Assembly: GCF_028863665.1 (NCBI RefSeq) | Contig: NZ_JARBFX010000002.1 | Location: 496,001 to 560,000, forward strand | Source of the DNA: Aquabacter sediminis | Lineage (GTDB): Bacteria > Pseudomonadota > Alphaproteobacteria > Rhizobiales > Xanthobacteraceae | Direction of reading: 5' to 3' | Length of the DNA stretch: 64,000 bases | Shown here: piece after piece, positions 51,033 to 60,637 of the stretch | How the letters are laid out: each line of letters begins with the position of its first letter | Position numbering within the stretch: the stretch's first letter is position 1 | Position numbers and translations under genes: made by a program | The notes under the pieces: model-generated | Told to the model about the DNA's origin: nothing | What the model saw: only the letters and a program-made list of their open reading frames with translations | The model's database searches: none

Positions 51033-51791
51033 TCACGTCTTCTTGGTCAGCAGCTTCTTGGGCCGGCGCTGGCGGGCGATGTCGAACAGCGAGAAGGTGC
51101 GGTTCACATAATTCGTCACGCCGGACATGCCGTTGATGTGGGAGCGCAGGTCCGGCGTCATCACCGCTTCCACCAGGCGCACGGGCCGCGCGGGATCGGC
51201 GGTCTCGAAGCGGGCATAGAAGAGCGGCTCGCCGCGCTTGATGATGATGTCCTTCTTCGGCTCGTGCCACTCGAAGGCCCACATGAGCTGGCGCGGCCAG
51301 ACCTCGATGGGAAACCGCCCGCCGATCAGCAGGCCCGGCAACTGGGTCTCGCGGTAGTGGTTATAGGGCGGGAGCTGGTTGATATAGACCGGCTCGTCGG
51401 AGACGAACACATAGGGCGTGATGAGCTGGATCACCGGCCGCTGGGGGTGCCGCCACTCCTTGGGCGAGACGATGGTGATCATCTGCGCCAGATGCTTGGG
51501 CCGGACGGTGGACTGGTCACCCGAGACATTGATCAGCGTCGGCGCCTTGGTCTTCTCGTCCACCGCGAAGCGCAGATGCATGTCGATCGGCGAGAGCACC
51601 TCGAACTGGCGGGCGTCGTGGTCGATCACCGCGGGGCAGAAGCGCACCGACTTGGCGTGGCGCATGCCGGTTTCCTCGCGCTGGAGCTTGCGGGGCGCCT
51701 CCCAGATGAAGGTCCCCTTTTCCGCGTCCAGCAGCCAGCCGATCTCCACCACGCGGCTCGGAAGGGTGACATTGCGACCGAACAGCTTCAT
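51033..51791 (-). CDS. Conserved cytosolic protein, unknown
   Basis: A 252-residue protein with no signal peptide or membrane segment. Beta-rich central region: AVIDHDARQFEVLSPIDMHL, NVSGDQSTVRPKHLAQMITI and LPPYNHYRETQLPGLLIGGR. A very basic C-terminal end (RQRRPKKLLTKKT) is notable. I do not recognise the family. It lies between gmd and a membrane-protein gene in the glycosyltransferase region, convergent with gmd, so a role with polysaccharides is only a guess. AGGACGAGGC precedes the ATG. Confidence 0.72.
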   Translation of the reverse strand: MKLFGRNVTLPSRVVEIGWLLDAEKGTFIWEAPRKLQREETGMRHAKSVRFCPAVIDHDARQFEVLSPIDMHLRFAVDEKTKAPTLINVSGDQSTVRPKHLAQMITIVSPKEWRHPQRPVIQLITPYVFVSDEPVYINQLPPYNHYRETQLPGLLIGGRFPIEVWPRQLMWAFEWHEPKKDIIIKRGEPLFYARFETADPARPVRLVEAVMTPDLRSHINGMSGVTNYVNRTFSLFDIARQRRPKKLLTKKT

Positions 51792-52007
51792 GCCTCGTCC
51801 TGCTCCGTGCTGCGGCTGCGCCCCGCCCGCGCCGCTCCCTGTTTAGAGCAGATGCCTGTTCTTTTGCAGCGCAAATCGGCCGCAGGCCATCGGTGCGGGA
51901 TCGGCGGAACGGGCGCCGGTCGCGCCCTTGTCCCTGCGTGACGTGGCAGGGCCGCAGAAATTGAGCTATGGCAGGTGCAGGCGGGGTGCGGCAAGGGAGG
52001 CTGCAGA

Positions 52008-52697
52008 ATGACGCAGCAGAGGGCCACGGCACATCCGGAGGGCGTCCCCGCAGCAGGGGGCGCCGCCCCCCCGCCCCCCGGCACGGCCGGGCGCACGCCC
52101 CCCGTGGACCTGTGGGGGGATGGGCCGGTGCCCATCCTGGAGGCGACGCCCTATCCCGAAGAGGGCTCGCGGGAGGCGCAAGAGATCGGCCAGCCGGCCA
52201 CCCGGCCGCCCCGGGGCCAGCCCAAGGCGAAACCCGATGCCGGGGCAAAGCCTGCGCCACGTCCCCGCCCCGAAGGCCCTGCCGGCGCGAAAGGCGCAGC
52301 CAAGGCCGGAGCGGCCAAGGATAAGGCAGGACACGCAAAGGCGGGGCAGGCAAAGGCAGGGCAGGCAAAGGCAGGGCAGGCAAAGGCAGGCAAAAAAGGC
52401 AAGCCGCCACGAGGCAAGATCGATGGTGTCGCTGCCCTGAAGGTCTCGGCCGGCATCGTGGTCTGCGTGGCGATGCCACCCCTGGCGGGCGAGGCGCTGA
52501 AAGCGCTTTTCCATTTGCACATGGTCGACACGCTGGTGCTCACGCTCGCCCTCTATCCTGTTTTCGTCCTTCTCTTCATCTGGCTTTTCGTGCGGGCCCT
52601 GTTCAAGCCGGTCGCCAATGCGGACGCGAAGGGCGCGCCCCTGCCAGAGGAGACCAGCGATCAAAGCGGGCGGGATGACGGCTCGACGCTGATGTGA
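52008..52697 (+). CDS. Membrane protein with Lys/Ala repeat linker, unknown
   Basis: A 229-residue protein. The N-terminal half is Pro/Ala-rich and ends in a basic repeat region: four AGQAK-type units from a 15-bp DNA repeat near 52335-52390, followed by KKGKPPRGK. Two hydrophobic segments follow (VSAGIVVCVAMPPLAGEALK, and LVLTLALYPVFVLLFIWLFV). The shape suggests a cytosolic basic domain, perhaps binding nucleic acid or anionic lipid, tethered to the membrane. GGGAGG lies before ATG 52008. Confidence 0.68.
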   Translation: MTQQRATAHPEGVPAAGGAAPPPPGTAGRTPPVDLWGDGPVPILEATPYPEEGSREAQEIGQPATRPPRGQPKAKPDAGAKPAPRPRPEGPAGAKGAAKAGAAKDKAGHAKAGQAKAGQAKAGQAKAGKKGKPPRGKIDGVAALKVSAGIVVCVAMPPLAGEALKALFHLHMVDTLVLTLALYPVFVLLFIWLFVRALFKPVANADAKGAPLPEETSDQSGRDDGSTLM

Positions 52698-52854
52698 GAG
52701 GCGCGACCGTCCTGCGCCCATCCCGCCGGCACGGCCCTGACGCAACGCATCACCGATGCCTCGCTCGGTTGGCCCGCTTGCGCGCGCCGGATCCCCGCGT
52801 GACCTCCGTGCACGCCACCTTGCCGCCACCGGCCCCGCCCCATAGGGTCGCGCT

Positions 52855-53307
52855 ATGATCATCTGGCGCCCGCCCTCCACCATCCGTCTGAAAGCGCTGG
52901 GCCTTCACTGGCGGGGGGATGGGCTTCTTGCGGCCGAGGTTCGCGATGATGAGGGGCGCTTGAAGGGGGTGCGGCCTCTCGGCGGCACGGTCGAGTTCGG
53001 CGAGACGGCGCAGGCGGCTGTGATCCGGGAATTCCAGGAAGAGCTGGGCATCACGGTGGCCCCGCTGGGACCGCCGGTCTTCATGGAGAACATCTACACC
53101 CACGAAGGCCATGTGGGGCACGAGGTCCTCGCTCTGTTCACGGTGGCCTTTCCGCCGGGGGCCTTTGCCGACGCGGCGCAGATCCTGTTCCAGGAAGATG
53201 ATGGCCTCACCTGCTGCGCGCGCTGGTTTCCCCTCGCCACGCTGGACACACCCGGCGGGCCGCCGCTGTTTCCCGCCGGCCTGAAGACCCGCCTCCAGGC
53301 GCCTTGA
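52855..53307 (+). CDS. NUDIX hydrolase
   Basis: A 150-residue Nudix protein. The full Nudix box lies at residues 44-66: G44-x5-E50-x7-R58-E59-F-Q-E62-E63-L-G65-I66, inside GGTVEFGETAQAAVIREFQE. It hydrolyses a nucleoside diphosphate linked to another group; the substrate is not readable. It stands between the membrane-protein gene and a convergent glycosyltransferase gene. Confidence 0.9.
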   Translation: MIIWRPPSTIRLKALGLHWRGDGLLAAEVRDDEGRLKGVRPLGGTVEFGETAQAAVIREFQEELGITVAPLGPPVFMENIYTHEGHVGHEVLALFTVAFPPGAFADAAQILFQEDDGLTCCARWFPLATLDTPGGPPLFPAGLKTRLQAP

Positions 53308-53319
53308 GGGGGTGGTCTG

Positions 53320-54714
53320 TCACATGCGCGGCGTGGAAATGGCGGCCAGCAGACCGTCGCAGGTCTCGACCCAGGTGCGCAGCCGCGCCGCCTTGATGCG
53401 GGCGGCGCTCGCCTCCCGATAGGCGTCATCGAAGGTCAGGCGCCGCACAGCAGCGTGCAAGGCGGCGGTGTCGGAGGGGTCCACATAGTCGCACAGGTCC
53501 CCGCCCACTTCCGGCAAAGAGGAGGTGTTGGAGGCGACGCACGGCTTGCCGAACCACAGGCTTTCGCCCACCGGCAGGCCCCAGCCTTCCATGAAGCTCG
53601 GAAACACCGTGAACAGGCAATTCTCATAGAGCCAGGCCAGTTCCCCGTCCCGCACCCCGTTCAGCCACACCGCCTGGCCCGCGCACCAGCCGGTGGCGGC
53701 GGCATAGTGCATGAACGCCTTGTAGTGCTCGGCACTGCGGCCGGCGAAGACCAGGAGCGGCAGGTCGAACGGATGCTCCTGCGCCAGGGCGGTCCACACC
53801 TTCAGCAAGGCAAGCGAATTCTTGCGCTCCTCGATGGTGCCCACGCACAGGACGAAGCGCTCGCCCTGAAGCCGACGCACGCCGACGCGGGCCTCCGGGC
53901 CCTCGCCATTGGGGATGGTCACGGTGAAAGCTGGCGTGGGGAATTCGTGGGCCAGCGGCACCACGGTGGCGGGCGGCACGCTCAACCCCTGCTCGCCGGC
54001 AAAGCGCCGGACATCCTCAAGCGTGGCGTTGGAATTGCACAGCAGGTGATCGGCAAGCGCCAGGTAGCTGCGCAGATAGGCGAGGAACTTCGGGGCGACC
54101 CCGTCGCCCACATATTTGTTGCCGTACCAGGGAATGAGATCGTGGACGAAGACCGAGAGCCGAAGGCCCGGCCGCCGCGCCTTCTGGCGGGCCAGATAAT
54201 CCGCATAGCCCTGGAAGTTCCACACCGCGCCAAGCACCACCACATGGGCGTTGGCCGGCAGGTCGAGGGGCACAAGCCGGTTCTGGTAGCGCGCATCCCA
54301 GAGCGCGCGGATGTCGGTGCGATAGAAATGCTCAAGATATTTGAGCACATAGCGCGGCCCCTTGAACCCCTTCAGGCGCGTGGCCTTGGGCAAGGACAGC
54401 GAGAGCGCGCGCACCATCTCCTTCACCTTGGGGGCGCCCTCGTCCAGGAACCAGCCGAGCGGCACCTCCACCACATCCCGCATCTGCGGCCGGAAGCAGA
54501 TGGCATGCACGGTGCCGGCGGGGCGATTCGCCACCGCCGCCCGGATCACCTCGATGGCGAAGCGCTGGATACCGCTGGGCGTGGCGTTACCGTGGAAGTA
54601 ATCCACCAGGTCTGTGGTATCAAAATACAAGTCTTCGGGCGTGGACCAGGCCGCGCTCCCGGCTGCGGGAAGATCTTTCCCCGCAGTCTGGCTGCCTCGA
54701 TCCATCCGATTCAT
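53320..54714 (-). CDS. Glycosyltransferase family 4-like protein
   Basis: A 464-residue GT-B enzyme. The N-terminal part contains LYFDTTDLVDYFHGNATPSG and GIQRFAIEVIRAAVANRPAG, similar in form to the gene at 46133. The donor domain has FVLCVGTIEERKNSLALLKV and FTVFPSFMEGWGLPVGESLW, with the EGWGLPVGES signature. AGAGGA seven bases upstream supports ATG 54714. Together with the other transferases and gmd it suggests a surface-glycan locus. Confidence 0.87.
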   Translation of the reverse strand: MNRMDRGSQTAGKDLPAAGSAAWSTPEDLYFDTTDLVDYFHGNATPSGIQRFAIEVIRAAVANRPAGTVHAICFRPQMRDVVEVPLGWFLDEGAPKVKEMVRALSLSLPKATRLKGFKGPRYVLKYLEHFYRTDIRALWDARYQNRLVPLDLPANAHVVVLGAVWNFQGYADYLARQKARRPGLRLSVFVHDLIPWYGNKYVGDGVAPKFLAYLRSYLALADHLLCNSNATLEDVRRFAGEQGLSVPPATVVPLAHEFPTPAFTVTIPNGEGPEARVGVRRLQGERFVLCVGTIEERKNSLALLKVWTALAQEHPFDLPLLVFAGRSAEHYKAFMHYAAATGWCAGQAVWLNGVRDGELAWLYENCLFTVFPSFMEGWGLPVGESLWFGKPCVASNTSSLPEVGGDLCDYVDPSDTAALHAAVRRLTFDDAYREASAARIKAARLRTWVETCDGLLAAISTPRM

Positions 54715-54989
54715 GAACACGTCCTCTGACCGGTTCGCTGTCGCCGGCGCGGCGGCAGCTTTCTCAGGAGCGGGTGCCGGGCGGCTCAGATCGCCGGACC
54801 TGTCCTGCGGAGACGCCCGCGCGTCCCGGCCCTTGTGTGCACCACAACATGCCCCGCGCGCCTTGGCAAATGCCGCAGGCAGCGCAGAAGTGCAAGGCAG
54901 AAAGGCCGGGGCAGGACAGGACCGGTGCGCGCCGTTCCCGCCTCCCCGGCCATGCGGCCTGAACCGGTTCAGCCAAGGCCGAGCCTATC

Positions 54990-55631
54990 TCACGCCGCGC
55001 CCAGCCAGGCCTTGGCAAGGCCAAGATCGGTCTGGGTGAGGCCATGGCCGGCGGGAAGCACCTTGTGCTCCACCTGCGCTCCCGCAGCCGAAAGGGTGGC
55101 GGCGAGGCGGGCGGCATTCTCCGCTGGCACGATGGGGTCCAGCGCACCGGAGAGGATCAGCACCCGCTTGCCCGACAGGTCGGCCAGGGGCGCCTCCTCC
55201 AGCGGCACCATGGCCCGCAGCAGGATGGCGCCCGAAAGCACCTCCGGCCGGCGATAAAGGATCGCGGCCGCGATATTGGCGCCGTTGGAAAATCCCACAG
55301 CGAGGGGCGGCGCCAGTTCCTGACGGGCGGCGACGGCGGCGACGAAGTCGGCGAGTTCGTCTGCGCGCCGGCGCACGTCGTCATGGTCGAACACACCTTC
55401 GGCGCGGCGGGCGAAGAAGCGCGGCATGCCGTGCTCCAGCACCTGCCCGCGCGGCGAGAGCAAGGCCGCGCCAGGCGAGAGGGTGCGGCCGAGCGCCATG
55501 AGGTCATTCTCGTCCCCGCCGGTGCCGTGCAGCAGCAAAAGCGGGGCGCGGCCGGCGCTGGTGGCCGGCTCGAAGCGATGGATGAAAGCGCTGCCCGCCG
55601 AGGCGGCGCCGGTGACGGCATGGGCGTTCAT
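54990..55631 (-). CDS. Alpha/beta hydrolase, carboxylesterase/phospholipase type (MhqD-like)
   Basis: A 213-residue small esterase. HGTGGDENDL forms the oxyanion side. The nucleophile is S115 in GFSNGA, with D165 in SGALDPIVP and H196 in PAGHGLTQ. The pair with the downstream-read ring-cleavage dioxygenase gene recalls the MhqD/MhqO quinone-resistance pair of bacilli. AAGGAG precedes the ATG. Substrate unknown. Confidence 0.87.
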   Translation of the reverse strand: MNAHAVTGAASAGSAFIHRFEPATSAGRAPLLLLHGTGGDENDLMALGRTLSPGAALLSPRGQVLEHGMPRFFARRAEGVFDHDDVRRRADELADFVAAVAARQELAPPLAVGFSNGANIAAAILYRRPEVLSGAILLRAMVPLEEAPLADLSGKRVLILSGALDPIVPAENAARLAATLSAAGAQVEHKVLPAGHGLTQTDLGLAKAWLGAA

Positions 55632-55702
55632 GAGTGTTCTCCTTGCCGCGCGGGCCGATGGGGGCCCGGCGCGGACCGGGATTGAGAGGAAGGCGCCGGT
55701 GA

Positions 55703-56644
55703 TCAGGCCGCCTCGGGCGACAGGTCCGGCAGCACGCTTTCGATGTGGGCGCGGTGCGACTCCAGGAAGGCCGGCAGCTTCAGCGCGGTGCCGAGGCTGT
55801 CCGCCGGCTCGTCCACGGCGAAGCCGGGCACGTCGGTGGCGATCTCGAACAGGACGCCGCCGGGCTCGCGGAAATAGACGGAGCGGAAATAGTTCCGGTC
55901 CTTCTGCTCGGTGGTGCGGATGCCGTGATGTTCCGCCAGCCGCTTCACCATGGCCTCCTCCGCCGCGTCATCGGCGGCGCGGAAGGCGATATGGTGCACC
56001 GAGCCGCCGCCCTGGCGACCGCGCAGGAAATTGCCGACCCCGTGCAGGTCCACCACGTTGCCCAGAAGGGCGTCGGTGGCATAGCGCACATAGGCGCCCT
56101 CGCGGGCCACTTCCCTGAAGCCGAAGACGTCGGTCAGGATGGCGGCGGTGGGGGCGACGTCCGCCAGCAGCAGGCCGACGCCCTTGAGGCCCCGAATGGC
56201 CATCTCCGCCGGCACGTCGCCCCCCGCCCAGCCGGGCTCAAGCTCCGCGCCCGGCACGCCCACCAGGGCAAGGCGCATGCCGTCGGGATCGGTGAAGGCG
56301 AGCATGGTCTCGCCGAAGCGCTTTACCGGCGCCTCGTGCTTGACGCCCTTCTCCACGAAGCGGTGGGTCCAATAGCCGATGGCCGCCTCCGGCACCCGGA
56401 ACATGGTGCCCTGCGTCTCCCCCACTCCGAGGCGCCCGGGCGCCACATGGGCCCAGGGGAAGAAGGTGAGGATGGAGCCGGGGGCGGCGGCCGCGTCGCC
56501 ATAATAGAAGTGATAGGTGCCGGGATCGTCGAAATTCACCGTCTTTTTCACCAGCCGCAAGCCGAGAACACCGGCATAGAATTCGATGTTCCGACGGGCG
56601 GGGCCTGAAATGGCGGTAACATGATGAAGTCCGTTGGTGGTCAT
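55703..56644 (-). CDS. VOC-family ring-cleaving dioxygenase (MhqO-like)
   Basis: A 313-residue protein with two glyoxalase/bleomycin-resistance modules. The metal ligands are in GLHHVTAISG (His near residue 7), SVHHIAFRAADD, and YFREPGGVLFEIATD (Glu). It probably cleaves hydroquinone or a related catechol. It precedes the hydrolase gene by 71 bp on the same strand, and the two form an operon. GGAGATCGAG is the ribosome site. Confidence 0.9.
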   Translation of the reverse strand: MTTNGLHHVTAISGPARRNIEFYAGVLGLRLVKKTVNFDDPGTYHFYYGDAAAAPGSILTFFPWAHVAPGRLGVGETQGTMFRVPEAAIGYWTHRFVEKGVKHEAPVKRFGETMLAFTDPDGMRLALVGVPGAELEPGWAGGDVPAEMAIRGLKGVGLLLADVAPTAAILTDVFGFREVAREGAYVRYATDALLGNVVDLHGVGNFLRGRQGGGSVHHIAFRAADDAAEEAMVKRLAEHHGIRTTEQKDRNYFRSVYFREPGGVLFEIATDVPGFAVDEPADSLGTALKLPAFLESHRAHIESVLPDLSPEAA

Positions 56645-56793
56645 CTCGATCTCCTGAACCGGTTGGGTTCGTCTTGAGACAAGATTTAGTGCAATGACCG
56701 CGCGTCCGCCATCTCAACTCCATTGCGCCAACGCAAGCTCAAAACCGTGCCGACGCATCCTCAATTTCGGTAATCGATTGTTCTAAAACAAAA

Positions 56794-56817
56794 AAGGCCC
56801 GACATATGCCGGGCCTT
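56794..56817 (-). terminator. Intrinsic terminator after the M20 peptidase gene
   Basis: Read on the minus strand: AAGGCCCG stem, loop over GCATATG, then CGGGCCTT, followed by TTTTGTTTT. It lies about 30 bases after the M20 stop codon and before the VOC gene, so it separates the two units. Confidence 0.88.
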
Positions 56818-56845
56818 CCGTGTTTCACGTGCAACAGCCAAGCCG

Positions 56846-58075
56846 TCAGGCCAGCAGCTCCGCCAGCGTCCGCGCCACCACCTCGGTGGCCTTCCTCAGG
56901 TCCGAAAGCCGCAAATTCTCATCCGCCCGATGCCCGTTGGCCTCCTCGATGGTCCGAGGTCCGGCGCCATAGAGCACCACGGGGAAACCCGCCTCCGCAT
57001 AGAGCCGCGCATCGGTATAGAGCGGCACGCCCTTGGCCGGCACGGGCTCGCCGATCACGGCCTCTGCATTGCGCCGGAGCGCATCGGAGAGCCGCACCGA
57101 GCCTTCGCTCGGCACCAGCGGGCGGGCCAGCAGGATGCGGCGCACATGCACCTTGGCGGCCGGGAAGGCTTCCGCCGCGCTGGCGATCACGGCCTTCACT
57201 TCCGCTTCCACCGCCTCGGGGATCTCTTCGGGAATGATGCGCCGATCGAGGCGGAAGGTGATGCGGTCAGGCACCACATTGGTGTTGATGCCGCCGGAAA
57301 TGAGCCCCACCGTGATCTGCGGCGAGCCGATGCCGTCCACCTTCGACACCTGGGCCGGCAAGGTCGCGCGATAGGCATAAAGCGCCCCGAGAATGCCGGT
57401 GGCCGCCTCCAGGGCATCCACCCCGGTGAAGGGCAGCGCCGCATGGGCGGACTTGCCTTCCACCTCCACTTCCAGGTGCAGGCAGCCATTGTGGGCCACC
57501 ACCACCGCATAGGAGAAGCCGGCGGACAGCACGAGGTCGGGCTTGGTGAGGCCCTCCTCGATGATCCAGCCGGGGCCGACTTCGCCGCCAATCTCCTCGT
57601 CATAGGTGAAGTGCAGCTCCACCGTGCCCTTCAGCGGCAGGCCCGAACGCTTCAGGGCGTCGAGGGCGAAGGCATAGGTGGAGAAGTCGGACTTGGAGAC
57701 GGCGACGCCGCGCCCATACATCACCCCGTCCACCACCTCGGCGCCATAGGGATCGCGGGTCCAGCCCTCGCCGGGGGGCACCACGTCGCCATGGGCGTTG
57801 AGGGCGATGGTGGGCCCCTCGCCGAAGCGGTGGCGGACGATGAGGTTGGTGGCGGTCACCATGCCGGCCGCGCGGGTGCGCTCGGCCGGCACCGCGTGGC
57901 GCTCCACCTCATAGCCGAGGCCTTCCAAGAGCTCGGCGGCCCGCGCCGCATGGGGGGCGCAATCGCCGGGAGGATTGTCCGAGGGCACCTTCACCAGCTC
58001 GGCGAGGAAGGCCTTCTGCTCCTCGAAGCGCGCGTCGATGAGGGCACCGAGCCCGGGCGACGTCGTTTGGGTCAT
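56846..58075 (-). CDS. M20-family metallopeptidase (ArgE/DapE-like)
   Basis: A 409-residue zinc amidohydrolase. Metal ligands appear in ALNAHGDVVPPGEGW (His, Asp), in GRGVAVSKSD, in TYDEEIGGEVGPGW (the Glu-Glu pair) and near the C-terminal end. The dimerisation lid contains NGCLHLEVEVEGKSAHAALP. The substrate may be an N-acyl amino acid or small peptide. It sits next to the urate genes, so an ureide-related role is possible but not shown. AAGGA supports ATG 58075. Confidence 0.85.
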   Translation of the reverse strand: MTQTTSPGLGALIDARFEEQKAFLAELVKVPSDNPPGDCAPHAARAAELLEGLGYEVERHAVPAERTRAAGMVTATNLIVRHRFGEGPTIALNAHGDVVPPGEGWTRDPYGAEVVDGVMYGRGVAVSKSDFSTYAFALDALKRSGLPLKGTVELHFTYDEEIGGEVGPGWIIEEGLTKPDLVLSAGFSYAVVVAHNGCLHLEVEVEGKSAHAALPFTGVDALEAATGILGALYAYRATLPAQVSKVDGIGSPQITVGLISGGINTNVVPDRITFRLDRRIIPEEIPEAVEAEVKAVIASAAEAFPAAKVHVRRILLARPLVPSEGSVRLSDALRRNAEAVIGEPVPAKGVPLYTDARLYAEAGFPVVLYGAGPRTIEEANGHRADENLRLSDLRKATEVVARTLAELLA

Positions 58076-58181
58076 GGAAATGGGTCCTTCATGCATGCCC
58101 GCCCGGCATGGGGCCGGGCGGCTTCAAGGTCAAGCCGGGGCGCCGCACAGCGCAGCCGGCGTCATAAAAGGCGCGTGGAAT

Positions 58182-59420
58182 TCAACGCGCCTTGGGCTCC
58201 GGCGCCTCCGCCCACGCCTTCAGCACCGCCCGGTCCTCGGCACTGATGTCAGTGACATTGTTGGGGGGCATGGCGTGGGTGAGCACCGCCTGCATCAGGA
58301 TCAACGGCTTGTTGCGGGCGATCTCGGCCGGGCTGTCCAGGAGGATGCCGCGTGGCGGGACCGCGATGCCCTCATATTGCGGGGTCGGATTGTGACACAT
58401 GGCGCAGCGGCCCATGACGATGTTCTGGACGTCCTCCGGCACCTTCACGTTTGGCGCGGGCGCGGCCACGGCCGAGGAGGTGAGCGGCGGCAGGCCGAGC
58501 GCGAGGCGCGCCGCTGGCGAGGTGGTGGCGGTGAGCACCATGGCGGCGACGAGGCACAGCAAGGCGACGATCCAGCACCAGCCGAAGCCCGGCTGTCCCG
58601 CATGCTTCTTGTTGAAATACACCCGCACCACCGCCCCGCCCACCAGCGCCAGGGCCACGTTCACATAGGCATAGGGCGTGGAATAGGTGAGCGGATAATG
58701 GTTGGAGATCATCAGGAAGATGACCGGCAAGGTGAAGTAGTTGTTGTGGGACGAGCGCAGCTTGCCGATCTTGCCGTACATGGGGTCCGGCTCCTGGCCG
58801 GCCTTCAGCGCCGCCACCACCTTGTGCTGGTTGGGCACGATCACGCAGAACACGTTGGCCGTCATGATGGTGGCCATGAGCGCGCCCACATGGATAAAGG
58901 CGCCGCGCGGCGAGAAGACCTGCTGGAACAGATAGGCCATCAGCACCACGAAAATGAAGACGATGATCCCCACCACCACGTCGTTGCGCCCGAGCGGAGA
59001 GTGGCACAGCAGGTCATAGAACACCCAGCCGGCGAAAATGCCGCCGAGCCCGATGGCCATGGCGGTGAGCGGCGACATGTTCAGGACTGCCGGGTCGATC
59101 AGGAAGAGATTGGCCTGATAGTAATAGACCCACATCAGCAGGAAGAAGCCGGAGATCCAGGTCGAGTAGGATTCCCACTTGTGCCACATGAGGTGGCGCG
59201 GAAGGTTGTCGGGGGCCACCAGATATTTCTTCACCTGGTAGAAGCCGCCGCCATGCACCTCCCAGGCCTCGCCGCCCTTGCCCTTGGGAATGTCCGGGGA
59301 CGGCCGCAGCGCCGCGTCCAGGTGCATGAAGTAGAAGGACGAACCGATCCAGGCCATGCCGGTGATGATGTGCGTCCAGCGCAGCAGCAGACTGCCGAAC
59401 TCGTGCAGGAGGGGTTCCAT
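58182..59420 (-). CDS. puuD: Urate oxidase/hydroxylase PuuD (membrane cytochrome type)
   Basis: A 412-residue protein with about eight membrane helices (DUF989/urate oxidase N-terminal region: RWTHIITGMAWIGSSFYFMH) and a C-terminal cytochrome c domain. The haem motif CAMCH occupies residues 339-343 and the axial Met may be in THAMPPNN. It oxidises urate to 5-hydroxyisourate and passes electrons to the respiratory chain. ATG 59420 is set by homology; upstream sequence is antisense to the LysR leader. It is divergent from the LysR regulator. Confidence 0.94.
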   Translation of the reverse strand: MEPLLHEFGSLLLRWTHIITGMAWIGSSFYFMHLDAALRPSPDIPKGKGGEAWEVHGGGFYQVKKYLVAPDNLPRHLMWHKWESYSTWISGFFLLMWVYYYQANLFLIDPAVLNMSPLTAMAIGLGGIFAGWVFYDLLCHSPLGRNDVVVGIIVFIFVVLMAYLFQQVFSPRGAFIHVGALMATIMTANVFCVIVPNQHKVVAALKAGQEPDPMYGKIGKLRSSHNNYFTLPVIFLMISNHYPLTYSTPYAYVNVALALVGGAVVRVYFNKKHAGQPGFGWCWIVALLCLVAAMVLTATTSPAARLALGLPPLTSSAVAAPAPNVKVPEDVQNIVMGRCAMCHNPTPQYEGIAVPPRGILLDSPAEIARNKPLILMQAVLTHAMPPNNVTDISAEDRAVLKAWAEAPEPKAR

Positions 59421-59556
59421 GTCAGGCGGACCTTTGGAGGAAGAGAAGGGGGGAACGGCGGCGCCGGACCTTTCGTCCGTCGCCCGATGGACCATAAGCT
59501 GACGCCGGGCAAGAGGCCGGCCGCCACGAGGCGGGCCGGCAGGGGAGCCGGGCGAG

Positions 59557-60483
59557 ATGCTTGAGAATATGCGGGCCTTCGTCCAGGCGGTGGAGAGCGA
59601 GAGCTTCTCCGAGGCCGGCCGGCGGCTGCGCCTGTCCGCCAATGTGGTCAGCCACCGCATCCAGATGCTGGAAAAGCACCTGGGCTGCCGGCTGTTCAAC
59701 CGCACCACCCGGCGCATGAGCCTGACCGAGCAGGGTCGGGTCTTCTACGAGAACATCACCGAAGCCCTGCGCCTGATCGAGGCGGCCGAATCCAACGTCA
59801 CGGAACTGGGCGCCATGCCGCGCGGCGGTCTGCGGGTGACGGCGCCGCTCAATCTCGGCCGGCGCCTCGTTGCCCCCGTGGCGGCCCGCTACCAGGAGGC
59901 CCATCCCCAGATCGACGTGCGCCTGCGCCTGTCCGAACACACGCTGGACCTCATTGCGGAATCGGTGGACCTGGCGCTGCGCCTCGCCACCTTCGAGGAT
60001 TCCAGCATGATCATGCGCAAGGTGGCGCGCATCGACCGGGTCGCCTGCGCCGCCCCCGATTACCTGGCGCGCTGCGGGGTTCCGCAGACGCCCTCCGACC
60101 TGTTGCGCCATCAATGCCTGCTCCTGCGGTTTGCCGGGGCCCGTGAATTCCGCTGGACCCTGACCGACCAAGGCAAGGAGCTTGCCGTTCCGGTCTCGGG
60201 CCATCTGGAGGCCGATGACGGCGACGTGCTCACCGTCTGGGCCATGGAAGGGCGCGGCATCGTGGTGAAGCCGCGCTTCGAGGTGGCGGACGCCCTCGCC
60301 GACGGGCGCCTAGTGCCGGTCCTCGCCAGCCATCCGCCGGTGAGCGTCACCCTCGCCGTGCTCTATCCCGCCCGGCAATTGGTGCCGCTGAAGGTGAAAG
60401 CCTTCGCCGACATGCTGCTGGATGAGGGCCGGCGCTTCTTGTCCCGGGAGCTGGCCAAGATCGGCGAGAAGCTCACCGGCTAG
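59557..60483 (+). CDS. LysR-family regulator (urate locus)
   Basis: A 308-residue LysR regulator: helix-turn-helix in FVQAVESESFSEAGRRLRLS, then ANVVSHRIQMLEKHLGCRLF and NRTTRRMSLTEQG. The effector domain starts near residue 90 (GGLRVTAPLNLGRRLVAPVA). AGGGGAG precedes ATG 59557. Divergence from puuD with 136 bp between suggests it controls puuD; the ligand is likely a purine product. Confidence 0.92.
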   Translation: MLENMRAFVQAVESESFSEAGRRLRLSANVVSHRIQMLEKHLGCRLFNRTTRRMSLTEQGRVFYENITEALRLIEAAESNVTELGAMPRGGLRVTAPLNLGRRLVAPVAARYQEAHPQIDVRLRLSEHTLDLIAESVDLALRLATFEDSSMIMRKVARIDRVACAAPDYLARCGVPQTPSDLLRHQCLLLRFAGAREFRWTLTDQGKELAVPVSGHLEADDGDVLTVWAMEGRGIVVKPRFEVADALADGRLVPVLASHPPVSVTLAVLYPARQLVPLKVKAFADMLLDEGRRFLSRELAKIGEKLTG

Positions 60484-60491
60484 AGCATGCG

Positions 60492-60519
60492 CCGATCAGC
60501 CTGCACGCAGGCTGATCGG
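60492..60519. repeat. CCGATCAG...CTGATCGG palindromic element, copy 2
   Basis: 13-base perfect arms (CCGATCAGCCTGC and complement) around two bases, just after the LysR stop. Flanks GAGCATGCG and ATCACGCATTC match those of copy 1. Confidence 0.87.
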
Positions 60520-60557
60520 ATCACGCATTCTCTCTCAATGCGTTAGTGGGCGATTCC

Positions 60558-60584
60558 CCGATCAGATTGAGTCAATCTGATCGG
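60558..60584. repeat. CCGATCAG...CTGATCGG palindromic element, copy 3
   Basis: 13-base perfect arms (CCGATCAGATTGA and complement) around one base, followed by ACCGCGCTCC. With copy 2 it fills the gap between convergent LysR and permease genes and may serve as a bidirectional stop. Confidence 0.87.
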
Positions 60585-60637
60585 ACCGCGCTCCAGGCGC
60601 GCCGGTCCTTGGCAATGAAGGGCCGGCGCGGCTCTCC

